From Opisthorchis felineus (lineage: Eukaryota; Platyhelminthes; Trematoda; Opisthorchiida; Opisthorchiidae), in contig SJOL01006395.1 of NCBI GenBank assembly GCA_004794785.1, positions 217,939 through 281,938 on the forward strand: DNA of 64,000 nt, given 5' to 3'. The notes under the pieces are model-generated. The model had not been told where the DNA came from and did not search any database. It was given only the letters and a program-made list of their open reading frames with translations. A program made the translations under genes and the position numbers. Shown in pieces: positions 12,547-24,800 of the stretch (its first letter is position 1; each line of letters begins with the position of its first letter).

Positions 12547-13100
12547 TCCGTCTTTCAATACAATAATTATAAACAACCAAACGGTATCTCTATGAGTAGT
12601 CTGTTTGGTCCAACTCCAGCCGACACTTTTCCAGAACAGAAATTAAATAATATTCATTCCAGCTTTTTCGTGCCCTCGAAAGCGAATCCAATGGTAGTTT
12701 AGCTCTTCTAGATGTCTAAAGTCCGGAGCCTCAACGGGACTAGTCAATGCTGAGTTCACTGTAATGTCTTCGTTTCATCAGTTTTGCACCAACCGATTAC
12801 AAACAACCGCAAACCCACAAATGAGCTTTCTTGTGGAAAAGGTCCGCACAACGAACGGGCAACCTGAAAAATTCATCGTCGTACGTTGTAAAGCTAGACC
12901 ACCGAACGGTTGCTGAACATGCGTTTTAAAGAGGTCAACTCTGTGACCCACACATATCACTCTCGTTCTTGTTGCGTGATCCGAATCAAAGGTTGCTATC
13001 ATTTAATAAATCCACACTGAAAAACACCGAACGACCGACCTTGTGCACGCAGAAATTACCAATCAAAAACTTGAATCCACCCCAACCTATTAAGACCATA
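12547..13100. other. Unassigned DNA upstream of the PLE fragment
   Basis: No coding motif is seen. The last part may be 5' untranslated or promoter sequence of the Penelope-like fragment that follows. Confidence 0.3.
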
Positions 13101-13104
13101 CGTT

Positions 13105-13725
13105 GCCCAGCAATAAATCTACCGATTGTTACCAAACTTTTCCGAAAACGATGATTACGCAATCGGTTTCAAGCGTTTTTCACCTGATTGAACATACCTA
13201 CGGACTTCATGTTCGAAAAATGTCAAGCGAGTACGTTCGGTTGGCGGGACTGGAGGCAAAATGGGAGAAACATCGTGTATTCAACATCAGATGCTTAAAG
13301 TACAATATTATTCCACCATCCCTGATTGTGAAGCCACCGGACACGTCAGTTGCTTCCGCAAAAATTGCTTTGTCAGCGGCCAAGTCATTCCTCAAATAGA
13401 GGATTTACCTAACCACCCAGCGATTAACCGAACTACGCCGCCACGCCAGTCAACTCAGCCAAGATCTTCAGACCGCAATCTTACCGGCCGACTTCCAGAT
13501 GCTCAACACCAAAGCAACAGAAGTGAAGCTTACGCAGGGCCAGCAATGCAAGGATAGGCAGATACGTAAGTTCGACCAAATGCTTTCCATGACTCAGGGC
13601 TCTAGAAAGGTCACAGAAAGGACAAAACCATCCACCAATTACTGTAGTGTAGTTAACTTGTCAGATAGACCACTGAGTGAAGACGAACGCTGTCTGTTAG
13701 AAAAGGGACTAAACTATGTTTTCTC
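13105..13725 (+). mobile_element. Penelope-like element, N-terminal region only
   Basis: From ATG at 13151 the frame reads MITQSVSSVFHLIEH and continues through LAGLEAKWEKHRVFN, NIIPPSLIVKPPD and ALSAAKSFLK to a stop. A second frame has VVNLSDRPLSEDERCLLEKGLNY, the conserved block before the RT in PLE proteins. Homology stops right after that block, so the RT and endonuclease are missing. A shorter copy of the first ~90 bp, including the start codon, lies inverted at 57.75 kb. At least one stop and one frameshift make it a pseudogene. Confidence 0.75.
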
Positions 13726-13729
13726 TCAC

Positions 13730-14400
13730 TATTTGTTTTTACTTACACTCCGTCGCATGTTTTGCCTCCGGATTTTTGGGGAAGGACAGAGAATAATCGA
13801 CGTTTTGGTTGCACACAGTTGGCCATTCTTTGTCTGCAACAGTGTCTCAGCTATTATGATGCAGGTACAAACGATTTCAAAACCAACCTGAAGGAGAGAT
13901 GGGTGGATTCGACCGGACTATGTCCATTAACATAACAGCAATAAACATTGCACGACCCGTTCTCACGAAAGCATCGAGGGCAAATCTACACTTCACTAAA
14001 CCACCCTAATCAGATTAACCCATCCAGACAACACAACAGACAGACGGCCCGTCACCCATCTACTCTGTATGTACAAGGTTTATGGACCTTTTCAACCAGC
14101 GGCAGCTATCTGACCAGACAAGTGGCCTGGCCTGGCCTGGCCTATACACTGTTATGAGGCCGTTAAGCTGAGGGACCGTGACTGTAGCATCGTGATTTGG
14201 TCTGTTCGACAAGCTGTGAGCCAATGCAAACTGTTTCAGCTCGTAATTCTTCTCTGTAGCGAGCGAATGCGTGCACTACAGTCGATCGACAAACTGGGTT
14301 AGGTCTGGTAAAGCTGCTGACACTGAAATCAGAATAGACCAGCGGGTTCATCAGTGATGACGAAATGGTCTGGTGAAATACACTAATTTATAAATTATTT
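13730..14400. other. Unassigned DNA with a small GGCCT tandem repeat
   Basis: Nothing coding is recognised. A pentamer GGCCT is repeated about four times at 14123-14143. Confidence 0.35.
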
Positions 14401-14403
14401 TCT

Positions 14404-14656
14404 TTTCAACTGGAAACTCAACTCACTGTGGTGCACAGGAGCTGCCTCATGTCACAATTGGGACGATATTCGAGGCAGCGCAGTATATTTACCATGGAAC
14501 AACGCACCAATGTAATTTGTAATTTCGCCAGTTTCGTACAGTATCGTGCCCGAGTAGAACATAAAGTTGATGGAAACTAGGGAACTACACCTACACGATG
14601 AGTCCCAGGAAATGTGGAGTCGTTAGTCGTCTGTCGAACAATTTTCATTAGCCGTG
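14404..14656 (+). mobile_element. Hammerhead repeat, copy 2 (inverted tail followed by decayed ribozyme)
   Basis: At 14404-14490 the tail is present in reverse complement (GCTGCCTCATGT, CGATATTCGAGGCAGCGCAGTATA). About 70 bp later comes GAGTAGAACATAAAGTTGATGG, the sequence that leads into the ribozyme in the 45.1 kb copy. The ribozyme core is decayed (ACGATGAGTCCC, with GGAGTC in place of GAAAC), so it should be inactive. No forward tail follows. The layout supports an element built as inverted tail, ribozyme, tail. Confidence 0.6.
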
Positions 14657-14767
14657 TGGATAGTCTGTTGTGTCACCTTCGCTTGTCTTACACTAATGTT
14701 GACGTTTATAACCATGTGCTTATTGCCCGAGTTTACACAATTTCAAAGTGCTCGCATTCACCTATAG

Positions 14768-15001
14768 TTATTGAAGGGGTCAAAAACTTGAGATCGTTGA
14801 CTCCACTTAACGGAGCCTTCTACCTTATGTTTGCTGTACCTCGTAAACCTGCAGGTAAAAAGGGCCAAATACTATTGTGTGCTTGATTACAGTTGTTTAC
14901 CTGCAGACAGACCGTCATCTTGAGGAGGTATCCATCAGATGGACTGCTCCCCTGAAGGCTCCACTCAAGTTTGGGAGCCCGGAGAGACCAAATCTTCTTT
15001 C
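14768..15001 (+). CDS. Candidate two-exon gene segment with a 38-nt intron, product unknown
   Basis: Exon A is 14768-14854, with acceptor ATTCACCTATAG and donor CCTGCAG|GTAAAA. Exon B is 14893-15001, with acceptor TTGATTACAG and possible donor TTC|GTATGT. The phases match (phase 1 at the shared junction), giving an uninterrupted peptide through NLRSLTPLNGAFYLMFAVPR and, after the junction, YLQTDRHLEEVSIRW and APLKFGSPERPNLL. Introns of about 30-40 nt are known in flatworm genes. The 38-nt spacer contains no in-frame continuation, which supports splicing. The protein family is not recognised, and further exons were not found. Confidence 0.4.
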
Positions 15002-15084
15002 GTATGTGAAGCTAAAATTGGTCAAAATTCACTTCGGAAAATACGACAAATTCGCCTGTATTACGCGTTGCTCTCAATGGTGAT

Positions 15085-18000
15085 GATGATGACCTGCGAC
15101 TAAGAAAGAAAATATGATCTCTAGCAAAAGCCTTTTTAAACTGTTCACCAATTTCAGGGCAGATCTGATAAGCGCCAAGTAATGGATTGAATTTAGCAGA
15201 TTCATAGCGTGTAAGTGCGCTCCGGTGGTTACATGGGAGTGAAAACCTATGACTTTCAGTCCTAAATTAATTGTACCATATACACAGTATGTCATTCCAA
15301 TTCGTTTCTCTTTGTAGGCATACCGAGAGTCGGAGTCGACTCTGCTCATGACATGTGGAAAATACGGTGCAATCTGTACCAACTCTATGTACTACTGACG
15401 TTACAGTTAATCAACCTCAGTGAAACTCAGTCAAGACCTGGATTTTCGGGCCAAAAATCAATGATTTATTGATTCGTTCTGGTGTAGGATTTCGTTGCAA
15501 CGGCATTTGCGAACAGAGAAAACTGGGGTGCACCGTTGCATGGACGACTATCAGTGTCGCTGTCTATGCGACAGATGAGTGCAAGTAAGGAACCCAAACC
15601 TCCTGTCGCTCAAGTGCGACGGTGCACCAGTGCAACCAAATCAGGCGAACACATGAGCTGGAACAAACAATACACCGACGTGACAGCGAGAGCAAATGGA
15701 CATGCATAATTGACGAGACCCGGCCAAGCCCGCCAGCAGAACAATCGATAGCTTCCGGTGGACGGCATACGGAGCCAGTAGTCCTCATGGTAATTCGAGG
15801 GAGGGAACCCCCTGTCCGAACTGCGATTGCTGCCAACGGCCTGATTTAAAAGGTTTTGTCAGAGTAGACCGTTAGCTGGACCGTAGGATACATCCACAAT
15901 AAACTCAGATGTTACCTGAAAATTTTAGGCTCTTCCAGGATACCTCAAAGGCGGCCTACCAGCTTCAACTAATAATTAGCAATCATTGTTTAGTATAGTC
16001 AGTACGCATGTTCTTTTAATTGAAATTTAGGGATTGTTAATTCCTTCTACTGAGTCAGAAAGCATCCATTTTTATTGCAATTGGCTAAATAAAGCGGAGT
16101 GTGAGGAATCTGGCGGTCATAAGGTTTTTAACCATATGTTGCTCTAGGCTTTCAGTTTATCTGTAGGATTTCGTACCACCGTCAGGCCCGTAACGTGGGT
16201 TGAAAACAACAGACTTGATCGACTGATTGAAGCTATCCTTGTCTGATCCTGTAGCGAGGAGTTGCACTTCCAGGGTGTCGGCATTTCTGGTTGTTGATGT
16301 AGCTTTAACAGATACTACAGCAGATATAAGTGATGATGGACAATACCGTAGACGACGGGATAAAACGAAGTCGTAGCCAAACATGCCATGGCAGGTTGAA
16401 GCACCTGGAGCCGTTTTCATGTTAGAAAATGGACACACCAAGCCTCAGTAAGATTTATGAGGCTATAAGCGGTCATACAAACATAACCGGGCCAACGTTT
16501 TCGTCTTTTCTAATTTCAAACTAACCTCGAAGGATAGGGGTGGATAATAACTGGAAATATGATGAAAGGTGGTTCTTTTCTAAGCAAGTGGCCACTTACG
16601 AAATTAGGACAGGTCAACGATGTATACAAGTTTGAATTTCCATCCACTGTTCAAAACAAAGTATTACCCCCATTAATCTAAGCTTACGCAGTGGAGATAT
16701 GGATAAGTTCACTGCCCTTATTTAGGACAACTATACTCTGGAGTCCCTGAGGCCAACTTACTCATTTTCGGTCAAGTTTAACTTTACCTAGAACTCAATA
16801 TCACGAGAATCTAAAAATAAACTTCATCATGCCCAACGCGATCTAAAAACGGTTTGATCTTGCTCATACACACACAGCGAACTAGTATTTCGCCAGCTGA
16901 TACTGAAGAGATGTTTTCGTGAAGCGACTAATCCTGTGAAGTGAAAATCGGACAGCTCGTTCGGCTGAAACGGACCATACGAATCCTGTCTGGACCTAAC
17001 CTATGAGCGAATCTGAATATCAGCAAAGCCAACTCGGGCTTCTTCAGGCAGAAATAGATTGAATCGTTAATTTTGCCACGAGGACTCATAAGATGCCATA
17101 CGAAGATAATTTAGCAAATTGTTTCTCATCTTCAAGCCACCACGGTCAGTGTTCTCCGTTATATGAGTCTCTCGCGCAAGCCGCTCATTGAGTAGTCTGC
17201 ATTCAAGCTATTCGCCTGAAATCCGTTAAGACTGGGTGTGACATCATCACCGAAGAAGAGAAACAAGGACAAGAAAATCTAATAATGCGATAGTTTTTGC
17301 ATCATCATGCAGTCGTGTGATAGAGAAACCTGAGTAGAATTGGTCAGACAGCTCAAATAAAGACTGTTCGGTGAGTGGATCGCTCGATAAGCCCACATGA
17401 ACGAGACCAATGAGCATGAATGCCTAAGAAAGAGCAATAAACTACGGTCTCACAGTCGAATGGAATCCTATAAGACTACTCGGATATCCTATTCAATTTT
17501 CTTCTACCGAGGTAAGATTGAACTGGCTTGGACGATGTTCAGATTTGCTCAGATTCCTTTCATTTTCTCTATATAGTGTTGCAGCTCCATGGTCGTTCTG
17601 AAAATTAAAACCCTGGAAATTTTGACACGCACTTTCGGACAGGGATTATTTTCAACCAAGGCTAACACAAAACGTCCAGGATAAGTAGATCCTTTTGCCA
17701 AACTATAGCTGGTTTCGAAATTCTGTACCAGCGGTTGCGTACTGCCTGAAACATTGTACGTTTTGCCATGATCTCAGTTCTCCGTCTCATGTGGTTTTAA
17801 ACCGTTTTAATAGGAAAATAAGCCTGAAAGTTCGCTTCGCTCTCAGCGTAAACAACTGTAAACGGGGTTGTCGCCACATGCTGTGCCGGTGTTCCCTAAT
17901 TTTTCACCGTTCTAAAGCAAGTGCCAGTGTTTCGTTCGTTAAAACTGCGGTAAGTTTTGACAGTCAGCTGTGTATGCACATTCACCTTCGGTCGTCTGTC

Positions 18001-19720
18001 ATCGGAAACACAGTCACCCAGAATGCACCGGCTCCCTCACCCACTCCGTTGACGTGACAGACCCCATTCGGACTTGACTTGCTCACCCAGTGGCTCGAAT
18101 TTTGTCAGTATGGAAGACAGAGTATGAATGCACCCGTACCCCAATAAATCCATGAGGCTGTTACGTCTTACAGGGATAATGAGGCTGGAAATATACATCG
18201 GAAAAGAGGCCAAGTGATACTGAGGATGTGCCTTGTAGTGAAGTCCAGAAAACTCCGTGCGTATTCGAACTGCGTCCTGGTCAGCTGGAGTGAATTACAG
18301 TAAAACTTCTCTAAAACATTTTCTGGCGGAACCAGTTAAAAACGGTCTCTTCAGCACAGAGGAGCACGCAGTGTGTCGTAATGCATCACTCTCCTTTTGC
18401 ACTGAAAAAAACTTTCGGAGCTGTTTGTAATCATGCCTTCATTCTAATTAATCTCGAGAGGATACTTTCTCCCTTACATTTCGCAGATAGAACCAAAATA
18501 TTCCAACTAATGAAAAGTACTCATAAGTGGTAAACAGAAATCCCCGGACCACAAGTGATATCCTGTTAGTATCCTACGGAAAAAAAAGAATAAAACACCG
18601 AATACAGCATATTTTTTCTCAGTTTGAGAGATTCCGGGCAATATGAATCTGGTGGTGGTCTTAATCTGGTTCCATACAGAACGGGCACAATAGATGTCAT
18701 TTTCAACCTCCAAATGACTTCGTCCACTCACTTTGATCTGTAAGTAACTTTGAAACTCTGACTCAATAAGGTAAATCGGCATGGATATAAGCAATGCGCA
18801 CGGGAACGTTATTTAGGATAGAAAACAAACCACAGGAGCGCTGGTCCTACTATCACATGGTATCCAGCTGACGACGGTGCCCAAAACCATTTACGGTTCC
18901 GTTAACACCGGTTAATACGCTTTCTACCACTTTCTGCACTCCTGGTTTGATGACAGCATGAATACAAGGCTCCCACATCCCCTAATCCGTCTTCATCATT
19001 CTCAACTTTCTACCTCGGGACATGTATCACAAGTGGCCTAACATTTCCCTACAAATAGTAAAGCATTTATCAAGTAGTGGACAGAATGCATAAATCAAGC
19101 TTACTTACATATAGCTTAGCATCAACGGTACATGGTCCAAGGATAGCATGACCAACATCAAACGACAAATGACGTAATAGCAACTGCAGTGTGAGCACAC
19201 TGCAAGAGTGGTCCGAAGCCCTGTTGCGCTGCAGGTTGAACAATTACATTGTTTAACTATGCACCCTCAGTTCGTTTCAGGCCAGGTCGAGGTATGTGAT
19301 ACCGTGGAATAGTTTTCAACCCCTGTCTGCTGCCCGCTTGTCGGATCTTCTCCGCTTACCGTTTATGATATCGGCTCATAATACTTCGTCGGATGCCACG
19401 ATAAACAGGGGGTCGTCAGAAACTTGTAAGCTTCTCGACCATTAGCCTGCCCGGTCAACGTGTTTAGGCCACGTGCATATACAAGGTGTGTGGCCCTATG
19501 ACAAATGTAGCGAGACAAAGTGCGACCAGATAGTTCATAACATGCTGCCCTTTACCCACGTCGAATATGGCTGGTAAACCCCAGGCCGGATGGAGCTAAG
19601 CTTTCAGTAACAGCGCACATTATGCTATCAGAAAAAAGTGATTGCAAAGTGGAAAACACAAACACAAAACTGTGATTGCAAGTGTAAAGCGATGAATCGG
19701 AGAAACAACCAATACTCCAG
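15085..19720. other. Long unassigned stretch, probably intron or intergenic
   Basis: No named repeat or gene was found. Open frames near 15.56-15.85 kb are in a more GC-rich patch and run on both strands. A minus-strand open segment at 16157-16441 ends in plausible protein (NADTLEVQLLATGSDKDSFN) but its splice sites are weak. The plus frame at 17695-18057 has no recognisable motif. Confidence 0.35.
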
Positions 19721-19723
19721 TAT

Positions 19724-19902
19724 TTAGTGTCTAGTATCTAGGGCCTTCAGTCCCCTTGAACCCATGAAATTCTCCCTGGTGAGCAATTCCACTAGATTGG
19801 TGATCATAGAATCCAAACGAATCTCAGTATCAAGTTTGAGTTCGTCCTCGAGTCGTCTCGATGTGAAGTACCATGGTCGATGATGAGCTGATGATGTCCT
19901 AG
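19724..19902 (-). CDS. Candidate last coding exon, product unknown
   Basis: A strong acceptor with a long pyrimidine-rich tract (TTCTCTGATCATTACAG|CT) opens 58 full codons to a TAA. The peptide contains HHRPWYFTSRRLEDELKLD and SMITNLVELLTRENFMGSRG, which reads like real protein. The exon begins in phase 1 with two nucleotides. That matches the phase-1 donor of the candidate exon at 21511, about 1.6 kb upstream on the same strand, so the two could be neighbouring exons. No AATAAA was seen close after the stop. The family is not recognised. Confidence 0.4.
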
Positions 19903-20049
19903 CTGTAATGATCAGAGAATATAGAAATTGTAAAATCTGGGGAAATATGACTACTCCACAGAGCCTGCTTCCGCTGCTATTCGACCTCACGTAGGCTGGG
20001 GCTAAGTTGCAACAATCACGTCGGCGGTCTCTCATTAACAACCAAGGTA

Positions 20050-20940
20050 ACAGGCCCCTAGATTAAATGGACAAAAAGGTAAACAGGGCTGCCAGACTGC
20101 TGGGTGAAGACAATTGGACAGTTAAGAATGAAAGTAAAAACGCCGAGTAGACAAATGGTGGTTAGGAGGCTCCCACTTGCCCGGGGCGCTTCACAGAAGC
20201 CATAGTTCCAAGTGTATGCCACATTGCGTATTGTCACATCCACACTACAGCCATATACAAAGAGACAGGCCAGTAGGTAATCGTACGCAGAGTGAGAGGA
20301 CCTTGGATAAATCGACATGGGATATGTGCTGATTAGAGTGACTTTGGTCACGTGGCTTGTGGCCAGGTGAGCAGTAACCTGGAATACATCCAAGTAATCT
20401 GATTATGCTGCGCAGTTTACCAGTATTCCAGGTGATATGCTCGAATAACCTCACTGGTGTTCAAGTGACCGGGTGTGAGTCAGGGTTCCAGTCGACAGTT
20501 AAAAAAGTTCGACAAAATTATGAACACATTTCGCTTAAGTCCCTTATCTACTTTCAGAGTGAATTTGGCCGTTAGTAGTGTGAGGAGATTTGGAAATCTT
20601 GATGGAGACTTCATCCTGTAAGTGAAGCCCATATTTGCTGAAAAGCCGAGGAGCACAGTACAACTGTTTCATCCTTATTGAGAACTTCAGCTGTGTACGT
20701 CTCACGAAACTCCTAGGAGTCTCGAACCCACGACCTTAGAGCTTCGTGAGATTCGCACAACTGATGATACCCCATAAAGATGAAAAAGCTGTACAGTGCT
20801 TCTCGACTGTTCAGCTTAGACTGACTCCACTAACAAGACGGGATCTCAGTTAAAAATCCCCCAATTTCCTCACACTAACAACGATCAATGTTTGAAAGCT
20901 TTAAAAATCAGCAGATTCATATACTGATTTGTAAGTCCAT
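20050..20940. other. Unassigned DNA, probable intron
   Basis: Minus-strand frames at 20058-20454 overlap and show no motif. A B-box-like GGGTTCGAGACTCC on the minus strand near 20.72 kb hints at an old tRNA-derived repeat, without enough flank to call it. Confidence 0.3.
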
Positions 20941-20948
20941 TTCATGCT

Positions 20949-21033
20949 AATGGGAGACGCAATTGAATTTCGGCTAAATCTCTGGTTTACGGTATTCTTC
21001 AACCGAATGACAGCACAATGGTTGCCTCATGTT
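20949..21033 (-). repeat. Hammerhead-repeat tail, minus-strand fragment
   Basis: Reverse-complement landmarks of the family tail are present in order: GGGAGACGCAATTGAATTTC, GGTATTCTTCAACCGAATG and GGTTGCCTCATGTTG. No ribozyme segment is adjacent. It lies inside the possible intron of the minus-strand exon pair. Confidence 0.55.
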
Positions 21034-21510
21034 GCCGTTTCTAATTCGGTGCGATTTTGAGATCTTCTTGTAGGGAATGGCACATTCCTTATTATACTTG
21101 TTTTTTCCCCAGGTTTGTTCCAAAGAATCTGTCTATCACCTGATCAAAGGGGATTGGTAGCTCCCTTACTCATCATGTGAACACGTATTTTTCTTCGAAA
21201 ACACTGCTCTGCTCGCTGGATGCTGGATACCCCTGAATCATCACGTCTGAACAGGTAAACGTGTTACGCTTGAGCGAGGTGATCGATGTTATCAAAACCT
21301 CGAATGACGACCCCCTGAGTGGGGCGTTTTTGCCATTGTATAGTACTACGGTTGGTCATTCCTATTTGGATCGATGTACCATAAAAATTTAAAAATACGA
21401 ATCCAAAGGAGCTGAAGATCCACATTAAGTTTATCCACTCAACAACTAGGATTATTAATTGAGCGAGTTACTTTGTGCCACTGTTGAGAAGGTGAGACCT
21501 AAGTACTTAC

Positions 21511-21706
21511 CAACTATGATAGCAATATAATCAGCGTGTAAAACGCCTTCTAATCGCCTCACGCGAATATCAATTTCACTTTTGGGCGGAAAACTAGACT
21601 CAATTAATCTTTCAGCATTCAAAAGGTCACACATCACATACTTAGGTGGGTTGGTATGTCTATCCACTTCGTCTTGTTGCAACAAAGTGGAAACTTGATC
21701 AGACAT
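21511..21706 (-). CDS. Candidate exon upstream of 19724-19902, product unknown
   Basis: The minus frame from ATG at 21706 reads MSDQVSTLLQQDEVDRH, then YVMCDLLNAERLIESSF and IDIRVRRLEGVLHADYIAII, and ends at a very strong donor (ATAGTTG|GTAAGTAC) in phase 1. It could be a first coding exon. It could also start at 21693 after a possible CTGATCAAG acceptor with a pyrimidine-rich run before it. The composition looks coding. The family is not recognised. Plus-strand frames here look random. Confidence 0.4.
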
Positions 21707-21849
21707 TTGAGAACGGTGGAAGGAATTTAGTCCGACAGTTTTCAAAAGGAACTTACATTTTTAGAACACATTTCTGCAAAGGGGTTACTCTAAACGAGTC
21801 AAAGACAAGAATCGATACGTCAGTGAAGCACACATCATTCGGTTGAGAA

Positions 21850-24800
21850 ATAGCGTGTCCACATAAAACTTCCTTTCCGAGGTGACCAGATCGATGAACT
21901 AGTTACCACAAGGATCAAACATTCTACTGATACGCCAAATATGGCCGATAACCTGGGTCTTGGTTTTCGTTCCGGTCCAACTATCAGGTCCCAGCTAAAA
22001 GACAAACCGGTGAACCATATCGCCACCTTATGTGTATAATCATTCGCCTGCTTGGGTGAAGCGTCATACACTGTTCGTACGACAGACGGTTGTCAGACAA
22101 AATATGTGAAAACAATCCGTTGTCCCTGGGTGATGGGAGAAATCAGTTAGTTCAAGTGCAACTGCGTCACAGCCGGTCGAAGCAGTCACGTCACAAACAA
22201 ACAGCACACTTCCCAAGTAATCAAATTTAAATATGGACTGATGCCGACTTATACGATCCAAGCTGGTATCGATCCATCGAGGACATTGGAATCAGGCTAG
22301 CTTAATCTTGTCCGACTCTGAAGACATTTATTTGAATAGCCCATGTAGAGTTTCGAGTGCGTACGTATGAATTTCATATAACCGTTGCACGTGATCTCCA
22401 AATAGTCCTGTATACATTTGGGCCAAGAGGAAAAAATTAATTCACCATGTTTGCTCACCTCATAACTTCCACGGGTATCTTCAGTCTCGTTAATAAGATG
22501 ATAAGGACCAAGCCATTGATGTGTTCAAATTCTGTTTTTCCTCCTACTGTTCACAAGACAATGTGGATAAATGATGAGTGGGTGTTTAAATGGAGGAACT
22601 GACTTCAAGTTTTCTTTCTATCAATCATAGAAATGTTTCTAGTTTGCAGGACCCCAGGGTACTTCCTAGGCATAGCTAAGCCTGAAGTACGAATCCAGGA
22701 ACCTACTTCAAATACAAGGTTCTTGTTTTCCGGTTATTTAGGAACCTCACCAACTTGAGCTTCAAAGTATCATACCGAGTTTGTGACATTCTTGCACGTT
22801 TTCTTGGTATCCCACCTGTGAAGAAGTGGGCCAGATATTTGTTGAAAAAATCTTCCGACCAATCAGATTTATTGAAGTGCACCCGTTATCGATTGGCGCA
22901 TCTGTGTATGTACTACACCTAATCCAACCAACGGTATCCTTCAATGGAATCCAATGAAGTGATGCATTTCTCGTTTCGAGATCATAACACATCATTGTTT
23001 TAATCTTCTGAGAAAATTGCAGTCGTGGTCTTGGATGGTTACTGCTTGAGCCCAAAAACCTCGCAATGCCAAGTGCAACTTAGGAAGCGTTTGTCATTTG
23101 GATCAGTGGATTGATCTTAATGGAGCTCGCCACGCAACTTTTGACGCCATGCCTGTCGAATCAAAATTGACCGCTGAAAAGCTTTCTTGAGGTATGTTTT
23201 GAAACTTCAAATGTTTTAGGTTGAATAGAAGCAGATAGAATAAAGAAGATATAATCAGGTCGCAATACTAGCTTTTTGCATGCTATAGATCCCTTCAGCA
23301 GCTATGTACCCCACAGAATATAAAATTTATTTCAAACTCTACAACCGGTCTGTTAAAGGTGACAAGCATTTCAACTCAGTTTGCAAAGGTTTCTGAAGCT
23401 TCAGCTAACTCATGGTGCTTAAGTTCCAGCCAGCCAGCAAGATATGTTTCGTATTCCACTGCCTACTCAGATCCAGTAAGGACAGAAGCAGTGACAATTC
23501 TCAGGGTCGTTCTGGAGCCATTTGGCGTGATATTTCCACACCAGTTGAAGACATTTGAAGGCCTCTTACAGCGGGTGATCATTACAGCCTAAATAGACAA
23601 TTGATTGGCAAACGAAAAGAATGATTTCTGGAGGCCCTCACAGATCAACTTTCCCAGTCCTTGGTTGTGTTAGCTGAATCAGCTACAATGACTCGGTTGC
23701 CTGCCGTGTAGATCGCACGATAAACTGAGGTTCAGTCTTGGTAGCTACTGATTCATCCACCGTTGGAAAAAAGATGAAACTTTGCTGGGCGTACTTTCTT
23801 TACTTATCGATTCCCTGTGTCTGGTGAATATCACAGTTTCAGGTTGATCTCATTTTTGTTATCCAGTTTCTCTCATTTCGTGTACTTTCAGTTTCATGAT
23901 CGTAGCCGATACAAATACAAAGGTGCTTTTCTTGATGCGTGGTTAAAAACCCAAAGGGGCATGGTATATAACCGATTCCTTTGTCCAGCGCGCTGTCGCT
24001 TATTAACTAGACTAGGAAGCTTACTATTGCTTGCCTGTCGTTATGTTCTAGGCCTGATTTCGGGGAAGTTTGCAAAGGATTTTAAGTCAGCCTCATTGGT
24101 GATGCTCTACTCCAACTTCATGCCCACATGTTTATTGAAATAGATTCCTTTTCTCTCTTTGTTTTCAACCCTCAGTAGGTCTTCCTTCTGTCATGGCTGT
24201 TAGACATTTAGTCTTCGGTTTCCACTATCAGTTGATTGCTGTACCACAGAATGCATTGGTTTACACCATGTTACTTACACATCGCACGCCACGGTCCTGG
24301 CGAGTATTGATTTTTTGGATGTAAAAGTTCTCATACACGACTGAAGTCAGAATCATGTCTACTGGTAGGAATCACGCGCTCCAGAGTATATGCGATTGGA
24401 TACTGATGGTATGTTAACTACTGCACTGGACCAAACGCGACTGCGTACAGTGGCACTTAGTGACTGAGTTCAGACCTTCAGAGATATCAGCGTGTATCAG
24501 TACTTATAGGTTCTGGTGTGCGGAATTTCTGCGAGTTAACAGAGTGGTTCTTCGTCACATACGTAACCGACAGCCATGCCGCTTTAAACAAGTAAACTAG
24601 AATTTTCAGTGAGTGTGTTGAAGGAAAGCACACAGCATTTTTCCCTTCAGGGATTATGTCCCTGTGTTTCGTGAACTTTTCATTATCGGGGAAGATAAGT
24701 TAACGCGTTTGCTCAAGTCGTTCGCACGCAACTTCCTATCTTTTGAACATTTTGTTAAGAAAATTTGGAACACCCTGACACTAAAATCATTGGAATGATC

